Assembly: GCA_024763055.1 (NCBI GenBank)
Contig: JANTGH010000020.1
Location: 1 to 37,180 of the forward strand
Length of the DNA: 37,180 nt
Source of the DNA: Desulfobulbaceae bacterium
GTDB taxonomy: Bacteria > Desulfobacterota > Desulfobulbia > Desulfobulbales > Desulfobulbaceae
Direction of reading: 5' to 3'
Shown one piece after another: positions 25,447 through 33,197 of the stretch. The position numbers and the translations under genes are program-made. Numbering within the stretch: the first letter of the stretch is position 1; every line of letters starts with the position of its first letter. The notes under the pieces were generated by a model, which was not told the origin of the DNA, did no database searches, and saw only the letters and a program-made list of their open reading frames with translations.

Positions 25447-26187
25447 ATGGTTTATCCACCGGTACCCCCATTAGATGATCGTTCACAACTGATCAGGGAG
25501 CATATGTCTCTCGTTGATATTGTTGTGCAACGTATGGTGCCGCAAGTGCCCTCGTTCATGACCAGAGATGACATGACAAGTGCGGCCATGGAGGGGCTCA
25601 TTGATGCAGCCAATAAATATGACACATCAAAAGGAGCAAAATTCAGAACCTTTGCCGAATATCGCATCAGAGGTGCTATTTATGATGAGATGCGCAAACT
25701 TGACTGGTTTTCCAGGTCTCTGCGGGAAAAACACAGTCAACTGACCCAGACCATGCTCAGGCTGGAACGTAAGCTTGGCCGTTCGCCCGAGGAAGATGAA
25801 ATGGCCGAGGACATGGATATGTCACTTGATGAATACCACGATTTGCTGGGTAAGGTTTCCCATCTTGGCTGCGTCAGCCTCAACGAAACACTTGATCATT
25901 CCGATGAAGGGCGAAGCTTTTTAGACAGTCTCCAGGAAATCGACGGGCCGACGCCGATTGATCTCATCGAATCGCGGGAGATAACACATCTTCTCGCTGA
26001 TATTCTTGAAGAACTCACTGAAAAAGAGCGGCTTGTCATTGCCCTGTATTATTATGAAGAACTGACGCAGAAAGAAATTGCCGAAGTTATCGGGGTTACC
26101 GAGGGCAGGGTTTCCCAGTTGCATAGTCAGGCCCTGATTAAACTGCGGGTCAAACTCATTAATACAGAGCTGTACGAGGAAGAATAA
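25447..26187 (+). CDS. fliA: Flagellar sigma factor FliA (sigma-28)
   Basis: 246 residues, normal for FliA/WhiG-type sigma factors. Region 2 has GLIDAANKYDTSKGAKFRTF and AEYRIRGAIYDEMRKLDWF, the -10 recognition helix. Region 3 has LGRSPEEDEMAEDMDMSL, and region 4 has LTEKERLVIALYYYEELTQKEIAEVIGVTEGRVSQLH for -35 binding. FliA directs late flagellar genes and is held by FlgM until the hook is complete. flgM is encoded about 6 kb downstream, and two FliA-type promoters are visible there. Confidence 0.96.
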   Translation: MVYPPVPPLDDRSQLIREHMSLVDIVVQRMVPQVPSFMTRDDMTSAAMEGLIDAANKYDTSKGAKFRTFAEYRIRGAIYDEMRKLDWFSRSLREKHSQLTQTMLRLERKLGRSPEEDEMAEDMDMSLDEYHDLLGKVSHLGCVSLNETLDHSDEGRSFLDSLQEIDGPTPIDLIESREITHLLADILEELTEKERLVIALYYYEELTQKEIAEVIGVTEGRVSQLHSQALIKLRVKLINTELYEEE

Positions 26188-26195
26188 CATTTATA

Positions 26196-26603
26196 ATGAT
26201 CACAGACACAGCTAACATCATATCATCTCTTCCCTGGTTTTTCGCCATAGCCGGTGCCGGCTGTATGGCTGTACTGTACAGTAAAAGGAGGGAAGAACAG
26301 CGGAAAATAAACCGGTTAAGCAAAAAAATACAGGCTGTTCTTGCAGATACTACTCTTGAGAGACCAACCGTACCTTTTGCGGCGTCGCTCAACCAGGCGG
26401 CAATGACGACCAGATTACAACAGCCAAGACTGCAATTGCAATCCGGTGTCTCCGGAGAGGCCCCGGAAAAATATAAATTTTTTTCAAATATGATCGCCCG
26501 AGGAATGAATCCAAGTGAAATTTCTGAAGTTTTAGGTATTTCCACAGTTGAAGCCACCCAGCTTACCCGGCTGTGCGGATTGAATGACGCTCGAAATTTA
26601 TAA
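26196..26603 (+). CDS. Small membrane protein with C-terminal HTH-like segment, SwrB-like position
   Basis: 135 residues, family not recognised with certainty. An N-terminal TM (about 10-27, LPWFFAIAGAGCMAVLY) is followed by a charged linker (SKRREEQRKINRLSKKI), a disordered middle, and a C-terminal helix-turn-helix-like end (ARGMNPSEISEVLGISTVEATQLTRLCG). It starts 8 bp after fliA. In Bacillus, swrB, encoding a single-TM activator of flagellar basal body assembly, directly follows sigD. The architecture and position are analogous, so a role in flagellar assembly is a reasonable hypothesis. DUF2802-type proteins of gamma-proteobacterial flagellar loci are another possible relative. Confidence 0.8.
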   Translation: MITDTANIISSLPWFFAIAGAGCMAVLYSKRREEQRKINRLSKKIQAVLADTTLERPTVPFAASLNQAAMTTRLQQPRLQLQSGVSGEAPEKYKFFSNMIARGMNPSEISEVLGISTVEATQLTRLCGLNDARNL

Positions 26604-26649
26604 AAGGTCACAGCCATAACCCAGGATAAAAACAACACATCTTGTAATT

Positions 26650-26678
26650 GTCGGTGTCGCAAAAAAACCGACACCGAC
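26650..26678. repeat. Inverted repeat GTCGGTGTCG / CGACACCGAC (copy 2)
   Basis: A perfect 10-bp stem (26650-26659 with 26669-26678) has a 9-nt, A-rich loop. The arms share TGTCGGTGT/ACACCGAC with the element at 13720-13751. It lies 46 bp after the fliA-linked gene and is not followed by a T-run. The rest of this 283-bp gap to flgF has no gene and no convincing promoter. Confidence 0.65.
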
Positions 26679-26886
26679 GTCGGAAAGATTATAACATATT
26701 GATTATACGTTGCAGGCAGCTCCTGTTTAAAACTTTTACGAGTCCATCTGTAATTGATTTTCTGATAAAAAAATGAAAAATCATTATCCATTTAAGAAAA
26801 TCGAGATAACTACCGAAAAAGAAATGGGATATTTTTCCTTTTGTGTACGGACACAACACACAGAAACACTGAGCTGAAGGCGGACT

Positions 26887-27621
26887 ATGGTATCGGGAAA
26901 ATACAGCGCCCTGAGCGGGGCTGTTGCCAGAGAACAGGCAATGGCTAATATCTCCAATAATCTTGCTAACATAAATTCAACCGGTTTCAAGAAGGATCGG
27001 GTCGGTTTTGAAGCCCTGTTGACAGGCAGAAAGCAGGACACGGACGCAAGGGGCATTAATTACAGTCGGATCCGTAAAATCGGCATCGATTTTGAACAGG
27101 GTCCGCTCCGGGAAACAGGCCGTGACCTTGATGTTGCAATTTCCGGAAAAGGTTTTTTCAAAATCAATCGTGATGGGCAAACACTGTATACCCGCAACGG
27201 CAGCTTTTATATTGACAACAACGGCATGCTGAAAACATCCCAGGGATCAAATGTGCTCAACGAATCCAACCAACCCATCCAACTTCCCGATGCGCAGGGC
27301 AAGAAACTCTATATCGACGAGTCCGGCAATATCACTCTGGACACAACGCCGAGCGGGGAAAAGTTGCAGGTGTTTAACGTCTCGGATCCTGAAAAATTAA
27401 AAAAGAACGGCGACAGTCTGTTTCTGCTTGAACAGGGTGCGACTTCGCAACCTGTAAATGATTCCCGGATCATCCAGAAAAATCTGGAAAGTTCGAATAT
27501 CAACATGATAGAAGAAATGGCGATGATGATCGATACACAGCGTAAATTTGATGCCTACCTGAAAGTACAGAAAAATTATTCAACGTTGAGTGAAAAGCAA
27601 AACGAACTCGGCACAGTCTGA
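26887..27621 (+). CDS. flgF: Flagellar proximal rod protein FlgF
   Basis: 244 residues, normal for FlgF, a single-layer rod component between FlgC and FlgG. The N-terminal signature is MANISNNLANINSTGFKKDR, the D1 motif GRDLDVAISGKGFFKI with YTRNGSFYIDNNGML, and the C-terminal SSNINMIEEMAMMIDTQRKF. It lacks the extended L-stretch near residue 46 that distinguishes FlgG, so order and size favour FlgF. AAGG lies 9-10 bp before the ATG. It opens the flgF-flgJ block. Confidence 0.94.
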   Translation: MVSGKYSALSGAVAREQAMANISNNLANINSTGFKKDRVGFEALLTGRKQDTDARGINYSRIRKIGIDFEQGPLRETGRDLDVAISGKGFFKINRDGQTLYTRNGSFYIDNNGMLKTSQGSNVLNESNQPIQLPDAQGKKLYIDESGNITLDTTPSGEKLQVFNVSDPEKLKKNGDSLFLLEQGATSQPVNDSRIIQKNLESSNINMIEEMAMMIDTQRKFDAYLKVQKNYSTLSEKQNELGTV

Positions 27622-27659
27622 TAGTCTTTTTAAAGGACTTTGCGCAAGGAGAAAACACC

Positions 27660-28445
27660 GTGAGATCTTTATGGACAGCAACAACCGGTATGAGAGGGCA
27701 GAACCTGAGCATGGACGTCATTGCCAACAATCTGGCCAACGTTTCCACCACCGGATTTAAAAAAAGTTCCACTTCTTTTCAAGACCTGATCTACCAGCAT
27801 GTGGAGCTTCCCGGTGCACCCACTTCAGATAACGGCACCCAGTCCCCTTCCGGTATTCAGGTGGGACTCGGGGTTCGACCGGCGGCTGTCACCAAGGTCT
27901 TTACCGAGGGTGACATTGTTCAGACCTCCAATGAGTTTGATGTGGCCATTGAAGGTGCCGGCTTTTTCCAGGTTGAACTCCCCGACGGCAATACCGCCTA
28001 TACCAGGGCCGGTAATTTCAACCGTGACGGTACTGGCCGCATTGTCACCCCTGAAGGCTATCCGATAATCCCCTCCATCACCATACCTGAAAATGCCCGT
28101 CAGGTAACCGTCAGTGAAACAGGAGTTGTCAGCGCGATCCTTGGGGATGACACGGAATCAACAGAACTTGGGAACCTGGACCTGGCCACATTTGTCAATG
28201 ATGCCGGGCTGCTTGCCATTGGCCGTAATTTGTTCAGAGAAACAGAATCATCAGGGACAGCCACCATCGGCACTCCGGGCAGTGACGGATACGGCACCCT
28301 GCTGCAGGGATTTCTTGAACAGTCAAACGTCAATCTCGTTGGAGAGTTGGCTAACATGATCACCACCCAACGGGCCTTTGAAATCAATTCCAAGGCAGTG
28401 TCCACTTCTGATGAGATGATGAGTACCGTTGTCAACATGGTTTAA
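27660..28445 (+). CDS. flgG: Flagellar distal rod protein FlgG
   Basis: 261 residues, the highly conserved length of FlgG, the distal rod driveshaft inside the LP-ring bushing. The N-terminus SLWTATTGMRGQNLSMDVIA with NNLANVSTTGFKKSSTSFQD is diagnostic, including the FQDLIYQ FlgG-specific segment. The end has FLEQSNVNLVGELANMITTQ and RAFEINSKAVSTSDEM. The start is GTG with AAGGAG upstream. flgA starts 4 bp after the stop. Confidence 0.97.
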   Translation: MRSLWTATTGMRGQNLSMDVIANNLANVSTTGFKKSSTSFQDLIYQHVELPGAPTSDNGTQSPSGIQVGLGVRPAAVTKVFTEGDIVQTSNEFDVAIEGAGFFQVELPDGNTAYTRAGNFNRDGTGRIVTPEGYPIIPSITIPENARQVTVSETGVVSAILGDDTESTELGNLDLATFVNDAGLLAIGRNLFRETESSGTATIGTPGSDGYGTLLQGFLEQSNVNLVGELANMITTQRAFEINSKAVSTSDEMMSTVVNMV

Positions 28446-28449
28446 TCTA

Positions 28450-29403
28450 ATGCCGACAAAGACTAGCCTCCATTGCCTTGTCCTGTTGCTGTTGTTTGCT
28501 GCCGCACCAGCGCTGGCCATCAATATACAATTACACGAGCAGGTGCAGGTCTCTACCCCGTTTATTCGCCTCGGAGACATTGCCTCAATTGCTCCAAAAG
28601 GCCGGGAGGCAAAAAAATGGGCCGAACAACGTATAAGCCGCTCGCCGGAACCCGGTAAAAGTAAAATTCTCCAATCCGCGTCCCTTATTGCCTCCCTGCG
28701 GCACATCAAGAATGCAGAAAATATCCACTGGAATGGTGCTGAACATGTCACCGTGTCCAGACGGGGTATAGAGATCAGCAAAGAGAAGATCAAGCGGATT
28801 ATCGCTGAATTTATTGGGAAAAATCTAAAAAAACTCCCTGATGCCGATGTTCGTTTCACCTTGGTTCGGGCTCCTGAAATAATCATCCTGCCCGCCGGAA
28901 AACTCAGTTATACGGTGATGCCTTCAAGACATGGCATTCTTAGCAGCTCCAGCTTTTCCATCATCTTTAAAGTTGACGGAAAAACCGTTAAAAACTGTAC
29001 GGTTCGCGGAAAACTTGAAGCCATGGCAGAGGTTGCTGCAGCAGCCGTTAATGTACGCAAGGGAAGTATCATCACTGCCGATCAGATAGAATTGATCCGG
29101 CAGGACATCAGTAAACTCGATACCCCTTACCCTTCAATTGACCAGGTCGTTGGCTTGCTGGCAAAGCGTACCATCCGTGCCGGCAGGGCTTTTGACAGCC
29201 ATAATGTCGAGCCCCCACCGGTCATCAAGAAGGGCGAACCGGTAAAAATTATTGCGGATAGAGGCGCTTTACAAATAACCACCAACGGTGTGGCCATTAT
29301 GGATGGCCGGCCAGGCGACTTCATTCGAGTTAAAAACATCCGCTCCAATAGGCTGGTTTACTGCAGGGTAGATGCACCGGGTATTGTTTCAGTGGAGTTT
29401 TAA
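28450..29403 (+). CDS. flgA: Flagellar P-ring assembly chaperone FlgA
   Basis: 317 residues from ATG 28450, chosen because it begins a clear signal peptide (LHCLVLLLLFAAAPALA); a TTG 21 bp upstream lies within flgG. FlgA is a periplasmic chaperone for FlgI. The C-terminal SAF domain and following beta region are visible: VRKGSIITADQIELIRQDI, LLAKRTIRAGRAF and GEPVKIIADRGALQITTNG. It is longer than E. coli FlgA (219) owing to an N-terminal extension, as in other species with large FlgA. flgH starts right after. Confidence 0.93.
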   Translation: MPTKTSLHCLVLLLLFAAAPALAINIQLHEQVQVSTPFIRLGDIASIAPKGREAKKWAEQRISRSPEPGKSKILQSASLIASLRHIKNAENIHWNGAEHVTVSRRGIEISKEKIKRIIAEFIGKNLKKLPDADVRFTLVRAPEIIILPAGKLSYTVMPSRHGILSSSSFSIIFKVDGKTVKNCTVRGKLEAMAEVAAAAVNVRKGSIITADQIELIRQDISKLDTPYPSIDQVVGLLAKRTIRAGRAFDSHNVEPPPVIKKGEPVKIIADRGALQITTNGVAIMDGRPGDFIRVKNIRSNRLVYCRVDAPGIVSVEF

Positions 29404-29404
29404 T

Positions 29405-30130
29405 ATGAGACCAAGAGACCGTTTTCAGTCAATATCCAGAAGCTCTCTGCTTATGGTTACCATCGCCGGGAGCTTTCTCCTCGGCATTTACGGTTGTACA
29501 AAAAAAACCACTCGGGTGATGCCGGTTCCCGAGCCCTTGGAATCGCCGGTTATTCAGCATACCAGACCCTTGTCACCAGGCTCAATTTATACCGGTGATG
29601 AGGGCAACTGGATCGCCGACCTTCGTGCCCATCATGTTGGTGATATCGTCACGGTCATCATCCTGGAAAAGGCCAGCGCCACAAAGGAGGCAAGTACGGA
29701 GACAGACAAAGACACTGGGATAAAAGCAGGCATTCCGACTTTTTTCGGACTTGAAAAAAAGATTGTGGAAAACAACCCCAATCTGGATCCCGCAAACCTG
29801 ATAGAGGCCAATTTCAAAAATAATTTTAAAGGATCGGGTAAAACAACCCGCAAGGAAGACCTGCTGGCCACACTGACCACTCAGGTCATCAAAGTCTACC
29901 CCAACGGCAACATGAAAATCCGGGGCGGCAAGTCAGTAGTGGTCAACAATGAAAATCAGATTATTTATTTAACCGGTATTATTCGCCCCTATGATGTCAG
30001 TGCCGCCAATGAAGTGGATTCAAGTAAAATCCTTAATGCCCAGATTGCCTATACCGGCAAGGGCATTATTTCAGATAAACAACGACCGGGCTGGCTGACG
30101 CGTATTGTTGACCGTGTCTGGCCCTTTTAG
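29405..30130 (+). CDS. flgH: Flagellar L-ring lipoprotein FlgH
   Basis: 241 residues from ATG 29405. The N-terminus is a lipoprotein signal with a long charged start and lipobox-like GIYGC, cysteine at about residue 31. FlgH forms the outer-membrane L-ring. Family motifs are SPGSIYTGDEGNWIADLRAH, VGDIVTVIILEKASA, a central LLATLTTQVIKVYPNGN followed by IRGGKSVVVNNENQIIYLTG and IRPYDVSAANEVDSSKI, and a C-terminal GWLTRIVDRVWPF. An in-frame start 33 bp upstream lies in flgA and is unlikely. Confidence 0.96.
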   Translation: MRPRDRFQSISRSSLLMVTIAGSFLLGIYGCTKKTTRVMPVPEPLESPVIQHTRPLSPGSIYTGDEGNWIADLRAHHVGDIVTVIILEKASATKEASTETDKDTGIKAGIPTFFGLEKKIVENNPNLDPANLIEANFKNNFKGSGKTTRKEDLLATLTTQVIKVYPNGNMKIRGGKSVVVNNENQIIYLTGIIRPYDVSAANEVDSSKILNAQIAYTGKGIISDKQRPGWLTRIVDRVWPF

Positions 30131-30161
30131 TGCAATGATTCCTTTTTCACGGTGTGCTGTT

Positions 30162-31283
30162 ATGAAAAGAACGAATTTTCTTCTCGAGTTCACCTGCTGC
30201 TTCCTCCTGCTGCTCGTCACAAGCGCTCCGCTCCATGCGGCAAGGCTGAAAGATCTCGCCTCCATTGAGGGCGTGCGGGACAACCAGTTGCTCGGCTATG
30301 GGCTTGTCATGGGACTTAACGGCACGGGTGACGACATAAAAAAATCCGTTTTCACAAGACAGGCGTTGATCAATCTTGTCAAACGATTAGGCATGTCGAT
30401 AACTCCTGATATCTTTAACCAGATGAAAACCGATAATGTGGCTGCTGTCATGGTCACTGCCGATCTACCGCCCTTTGCCCGTCCCGGTACGAGGATCGAT
30501 GTTCAGGTATCCACCATGGGCGATGCCGAAAGCATTTCCGGAGGCACGCTGTTGATGACACCACTCAAGGGGCCTGATGGTAAGACGTATGCCGTTGCCC
30601 AGGGTCCCCTTGCCGTCGGGTCCATCGCCTTCGGCGGTAAGGCGGCAAAGGTGCAGAAAAATTTTCCCACCTCAGGACACCTCGCCAATGGTGCCATAGT
30701 CGAACGAGCCGTCGGCTGGCAGCTGCCGCCAAGTGGAGACCTGCTCTATGAACTCAAAGAACCCGATTTCACCACCTCCGCCCGGATGACCGAGGCCATT
30801 AACAACAGATTCGGCCCTAATACCGCCCATTCACCGGACAGTGGAACGGTCAAGGTCCTGATGCCTCTCGATTACAGGGGCGATGTTGTTGGTTTTGTCG
30901 CTGATCTGGAGAATATAGAAATCGAAGCTGCAGCACCGGCCAGGATTGTGGTTAATGAGAGAACCGGAACCATTGTCATGGGTCAGGATGTCAGAATTGC
31001 CACGGTTGCGGTTTCCCACGGCAACCTGAACCTGATCATAACTGAAGAAATGGAGGTTTCCCAACCCAATCCACTTGCCGCCGGACAAACCGTTGCCGCC
31101 CCGAAAACCAACATTGATGTTGTCGAAGATCAAGGTAACCTTGTTGTCCTCAAAATGGGCGTCAGTATTGGAGAAATTGCTCGCGCACTTAATGCAATCG
31201 GCGCCACCCCCAGAGACCTGATCGCCATCTTTCAGGCTATCAAGGCCGCCGGAGCCCTGCACGCGGAACTGCTTATCATCTAA
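30162..31283 (+). CDS. flgI: Flagellar P-ring protein FlgI
   Basis: 373 residues from ATG 30162, which gives a proper signal peptide (MKRTNFLLEFTCCFLLLLVT, cleavage after LHA). FlgI forms the peptidoglycan-associated P-ring. Motifs are complete: RLKDLASIEGVRDNQLLGYG, LVMGLNGTGDDI, FARPGTRIDVQVSTMGDA, and the C-terminal NALNAIGATPRDLIAIFQAI-type end (present as RALNAIGATPRDLIAIFQAI) with KAAGALHAELLII. Upstream in-frame starts at 30105 and 30135 would break the signal peptide. Confidence 0.97.
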   Translation: MKRTNFLLEFTCCFLLLLVTSAPLHAARLKDLASIEGVRDNQLLGYGLVMGLNGTGDDIKKSVFTRQALINLVKRLGMSITPDIFNQMKTDNVAAVMVTADLPPFARPGTRIDVQVSTMGDAESISGGTLLMTPLKGPDGKTYAVAQGPLAVGSIAFGGKAAKVQKNFPTSGHLANGAIVERAVGWQLPPSGDLLYELKEPDFTTSARMTEAINNRFGPNTAHSPDSGTVKVLMPLDYRGDVVGFVADLENIEIEAAAPARIVVNERTGTIVMGQDVRIATVAVSHGNLNLIITEEMEVSQPNPLAAGQTVAAPKTNIDVVEDQGNLVVLKMGVSIGEIARALNAIGATPRDLIAIFQAIKAAGALHAELLII

Positions 31284-31288
31284 TCACC

Positions 31289-31624
31289 ATGAATCCTCTG
31301 AAAACATCTCTCCCTCCCGTCCTCCAGGAACCGGCAATTCCAGCAACCCCGGCCCACCGGAAACTAACGGATAAGGATATTGCTGCCCTTAAACAATCAT
31401 GTCAGGATTTCGAGGCTATCTTTATCCAGTCCATGTTTAAGTCCATGCGAAAAGCGATTCCCGATGGCGGTTTGTTTACTCGGGACACGGCTCATGAAAT
31501 CTACCAGGAAATGCTTGATTCCGAAATCGCCTCCAAAATCTCAAAAAATCAGAGCATGGGACTTGCCGATCAGATATATCGTCAAATGAAAAAAAATTTT
31601 CTCCCCGATTCCGAAAAAAAATAA
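31289..31624 (+). CDS. flgJ: Rod-binding protein FlgJ, N-terminal domain only
   Basis: 111 residues. This is the rod cap/scaffold domain of FlgJ: CQDFEAIFIQSMFKSMRKAI, then GLFTRDTAHEIYQEMLDSEI and GLADQIYRQM. The C-terminal muramidase domain seen in enterobacterial FlgJ is absent, which is common in delta- and epsilon-proteobacteria, where a separate lytic enzyme is needed. No such enzyme gene lies in the window. It starts 5 bp after flgI and ends in an A-rich stretch before a sigma-28 promoter. Confidence 0.95.
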   Translation: MNPLKTSLPPVLQEPAIPATPAHRKLTDKDIAALKQSCQDFEAIFIQSMFKSMRKAIPDGGLFTRDTAHEIYQEMLDSEIASKISKNQSMGLADQIYRQMKKNFLPDSEKK

Positions 31625-31635
31625 AAAAAAACATA

Positions 31636-31663
31636 TAAAGTTTTTTCCTTTCCCTGTCGATAA
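31636..31663 (+). promoter_or_regulatory. Sigma-28 (FliA) type promoter
   Basis: TAAAGTTT at 31636-31643 and GTCGATAA at 31656-31663, with 16 nt between TAAA and the -10 octamer. This matches the FliA consensus TAAAGTTT ... GCCGATAA except one base, and one extra spacer base. It lies in the flgJ-downstream gap, just where late genes begin. The same 16-nt spacing is seen in the site before flgK. Confidence 0.78.
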
Positions 31664-31671
31664 TCAAGATA

Positions 31672-31739
31672 ACCGGAAAAAGACTTTCCGGTAAACGGCG
31701 GAGCATGGATGCCCCGCAAATCCAGCAGGGAGGCCGGAA
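31672..31739 (+). promoter_or_regulatory. Structured 5' leader with two hairpins
   Basis: Downstream of the sigma-28 site, ACCGGAAA-AAGAC-TTTCCGGT forms a perfect 8-bp stem, and GCGGAGCA-TGGA-TGCCCCGC a second stem with one mismatch. GGGAGG then lies about 6 bp before ATG 31740. I checked for a c-di-GMP (GEMM) riboswitch core and do not see it. The leader may affect stability or translation. Confidence 0.45.
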
Positions 31740-32309
31740 ATGCTTGAAAACATCAGGTACAATCAGCAGGAAAAAACAACGCTGTATGCCCATCAGGATT
31801 ATCGAATGGAAGCAGTAATGCTTCGTGTCGATTCTGATAACGGCGAAACATCCGGGTTACCGGACAGGGTTACTTTACACAGTGAATCCTCAGCATCCCT
31901 TACCTATTCCAGTTCATTAACCTTGAATACGGATGAGGATGCGAAATACAATATGCTGCAGAGCTTGGTTACCAACCTGCTGAAAGAACAGGGTATAGAC
32001 ACTAAAATTGCTTTTGGCGATAATGAAGTTGATATTGCCGCCATTACACCTGAAGAGGCCCGGGATCTAATCGCCGATGACGGATACTTTGGTGTAGATA
32101 AGACCTCAGACAGAATCTTTCAATTTGCCATCGGAATTGCCGGTGGTGACCCATCCCGCATCGAAGCCATCAAAGAGGGGGTTGACAAGGGCTTTCAGGA
32201 AGCGCTTAAAGCCTTTGGCGGCACGTTGCCGGACATTTCCTATGATACCTATGATGCGGTAATGGAAAAACTTGATAACTGGGTCACAGAGTCCCAGGCA
32301 GCAGCTTGA
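31740..32309 (+). CDS. Uncharacterised protein leading the sigma-28 flgM-flgN operon
   Basis: 189 residues; no signal peptide or TM. The N-terminal about 80 residues are polar and Ser/Thr-rich. The C-terminal domain (about 85-180) contains TPEEARDLIADDGYFGVDKT, SDRIFQFAIGIAGGDPSRIE and GVDKGFQEALKAFGGTLPDI. I recall similar C-termini in proteins of sulfate reducers and vibrios annotated DUF5610 or 'hydrogenase-4 component G', a doubtful name; this is memory, not a search. Its place directly after a FliA promoter and before flgM/flgN suggests a late flagellar product, perhaps an exported or regulatory one. GGGAGG precedes the ATG. Function not known. Confidence 0.85.
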   Translation: MLENIRYNQQEKTTLYAHQDYRMEAVMLRVDSDNGETSGLPDRVTLHSESSASLTYSSSLTLNTDEDAKYNMLQSLVTNLLKEQGIDTKIAFGDNEVDIAAITPEEARDLIADDGYFGVDKTSDRIFQFAIGIAGGDPSRIEAIKEGVDKGFQEALKAFGGTLPDISYDTYDAVMEKLDNWVTESQAAA

Positions 32310-32334
32310 TTATTTTTTACACAGGGTGATCGTC

Positions 32335-32625
32335 ATGACAGTTGAATTTTTTGGAGTCCGTGGATTTGGTCCAATCGGGGGAAATAATAAAATAAATCGC
32401 CCCGGTGAAGCACAAAAATCCGACAAAGCCGAAGGCAGAGAAGGCGCGTCCTTTTCTTCCGCATTACAGGGCGCAAACGGAACACAGGCAGTGGCAGCAA
32501 CGGATAATACCGGTCGTGCCGCCAAGGTACAGGAGTTAAAGGAACAGGTTGCAAACGGTTCCTATGAACCGGACCTGAACAAGGTCGCCTCGAGCCTGCT
32601 GAAATTTCTGGTTGAGGAAGGATAA
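32335..32625 (+). CDS. flgM: Anti-sigma-28 factor FlgM
   Basis: 96 residues from ATG 32335; an in-frame start 63 bp upstream lies in the previous gene. FlgM binds FliA and is exported once the hook is complete. The C-terminal sigma-binding half is clear: RAAKVQELKEQVANGSYEPD followed by LNKVASSLLKFLVEEG. The N-terminal half is disordered, as in all FlgM. It is followed 4 bp later by flgN, its usual partner gene. Confidence 0.92.
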   Translation: MTVEFFGVRGFGPIGGNNKINRPGEAQKSDKAEGREGASFSSALQGANGTQAVAATDNTGRAAKVQELKEQVANGSYEPDLNKVASSLLKFLVEEG

Positions 32626-32629
32626 GCCC

Positions 32630-32983
32630 ATGACCAGAGAAGCAGTACGGAACCTCCTGCAACAGCTGCGCTCCATTATTCTCTCTGAACGTGAACACGC
32701 CAAAGCGCTTGATATCATGGCCATGGCCACTGATATGCAGGAGAAAGAGGCGTTGCTGCAAGTCATTGGCAAATTCGATAACCTGCATCCGGATGACCGC
32801 CCTCTTGCCCGGGAAATTCAGCAGGAAAATCTGCGCAACGCCTACCTGTTCAAGGCAACCTTGAACTGGATTCAGGATACCATGGAATTTTTCGGCCGTA
32901 AAAGCGTCCCCACAACTTATGGCCAACACGGCACCACAACAAACAACTGTGTTAACGGACGCCTGCTTTCCGGCAGAGTCTAA
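32630..32983 (+). CDS. flgN: Flagellar chaperone FlgN
   Basis: 117 residues from ATG 32630, with AGGAAGG upstream; a TTG 18 bp earlier is in flgM. FlgN is the helical export chaperone for FlgK and FlgL, whose genes follow. The sequence is helical with heptads (LLQQLRSIILSEREHAKAL, NLRNAYLFKATLNWIQDTM) and ends with the family-like TYGQHGTT segment. FlgN is poorly conserved, so context adds to the call. Confidence 0.88.
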   Translation: MTREAVRNLLQQLRSIILSEREHAKALDIMAMATDMQEKEALLQVIGKFDNLHPDDRPLAREIQQENLRNAYLFKATLNWIQDTMEFFGRKSVPTTYGQHGTTTNNCVNGRLLSGRV

Positions 32984-33046
32984 ATTCAGTATCCCTCTCC
33001 ATTTTCTATTTTCTTCTTGGCTTGTCCCGTTTCCGTTCTTTTCCTC

Positions 33047-33074
33047 TAAATTTTTTTCAAAGTTTTTCCGATAT
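33047..33074 (+). promoter_or_regulatory. Sigma-28 (FliA) type promoter for flgK
   Basis: TAAA at 33047-33050 and TCCGATAT at 33067-33074, 16 nt apart, in the 214-bp gap before flgK. It has the same spacing as the site at 31636 and a good FliA -10 (CCGATA). The region between the arms is T-rich. No other feature was found in this gap. Confidence 0.7.
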
Positions 33075-33197
33075 AATACCTGTACAGAATTAAACTGCAT
33101 AACGCCGGGAGTATTTAACGTTTTCAATCTTTGTTGACTTCCCGTATCTCTATCCTTAACTGAAAAGCAGTTATAACCACTTATCCGGACGAAAATT

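Noticed and set aside
26793-26819. TAAGAAAA ... ACCGAAAA as a sigma-28 promoter for flgF
   Set aside because: -35 reads TAAG and the -10 lacks CGATA; spacing also differs from the two good sites.
31664-31739. c-di-GMP riboswitch in the leader of the 31740 gene
   Set aside because: The conserved GEMM core and its receptor are not recognisable; only generic hairpins are seen.
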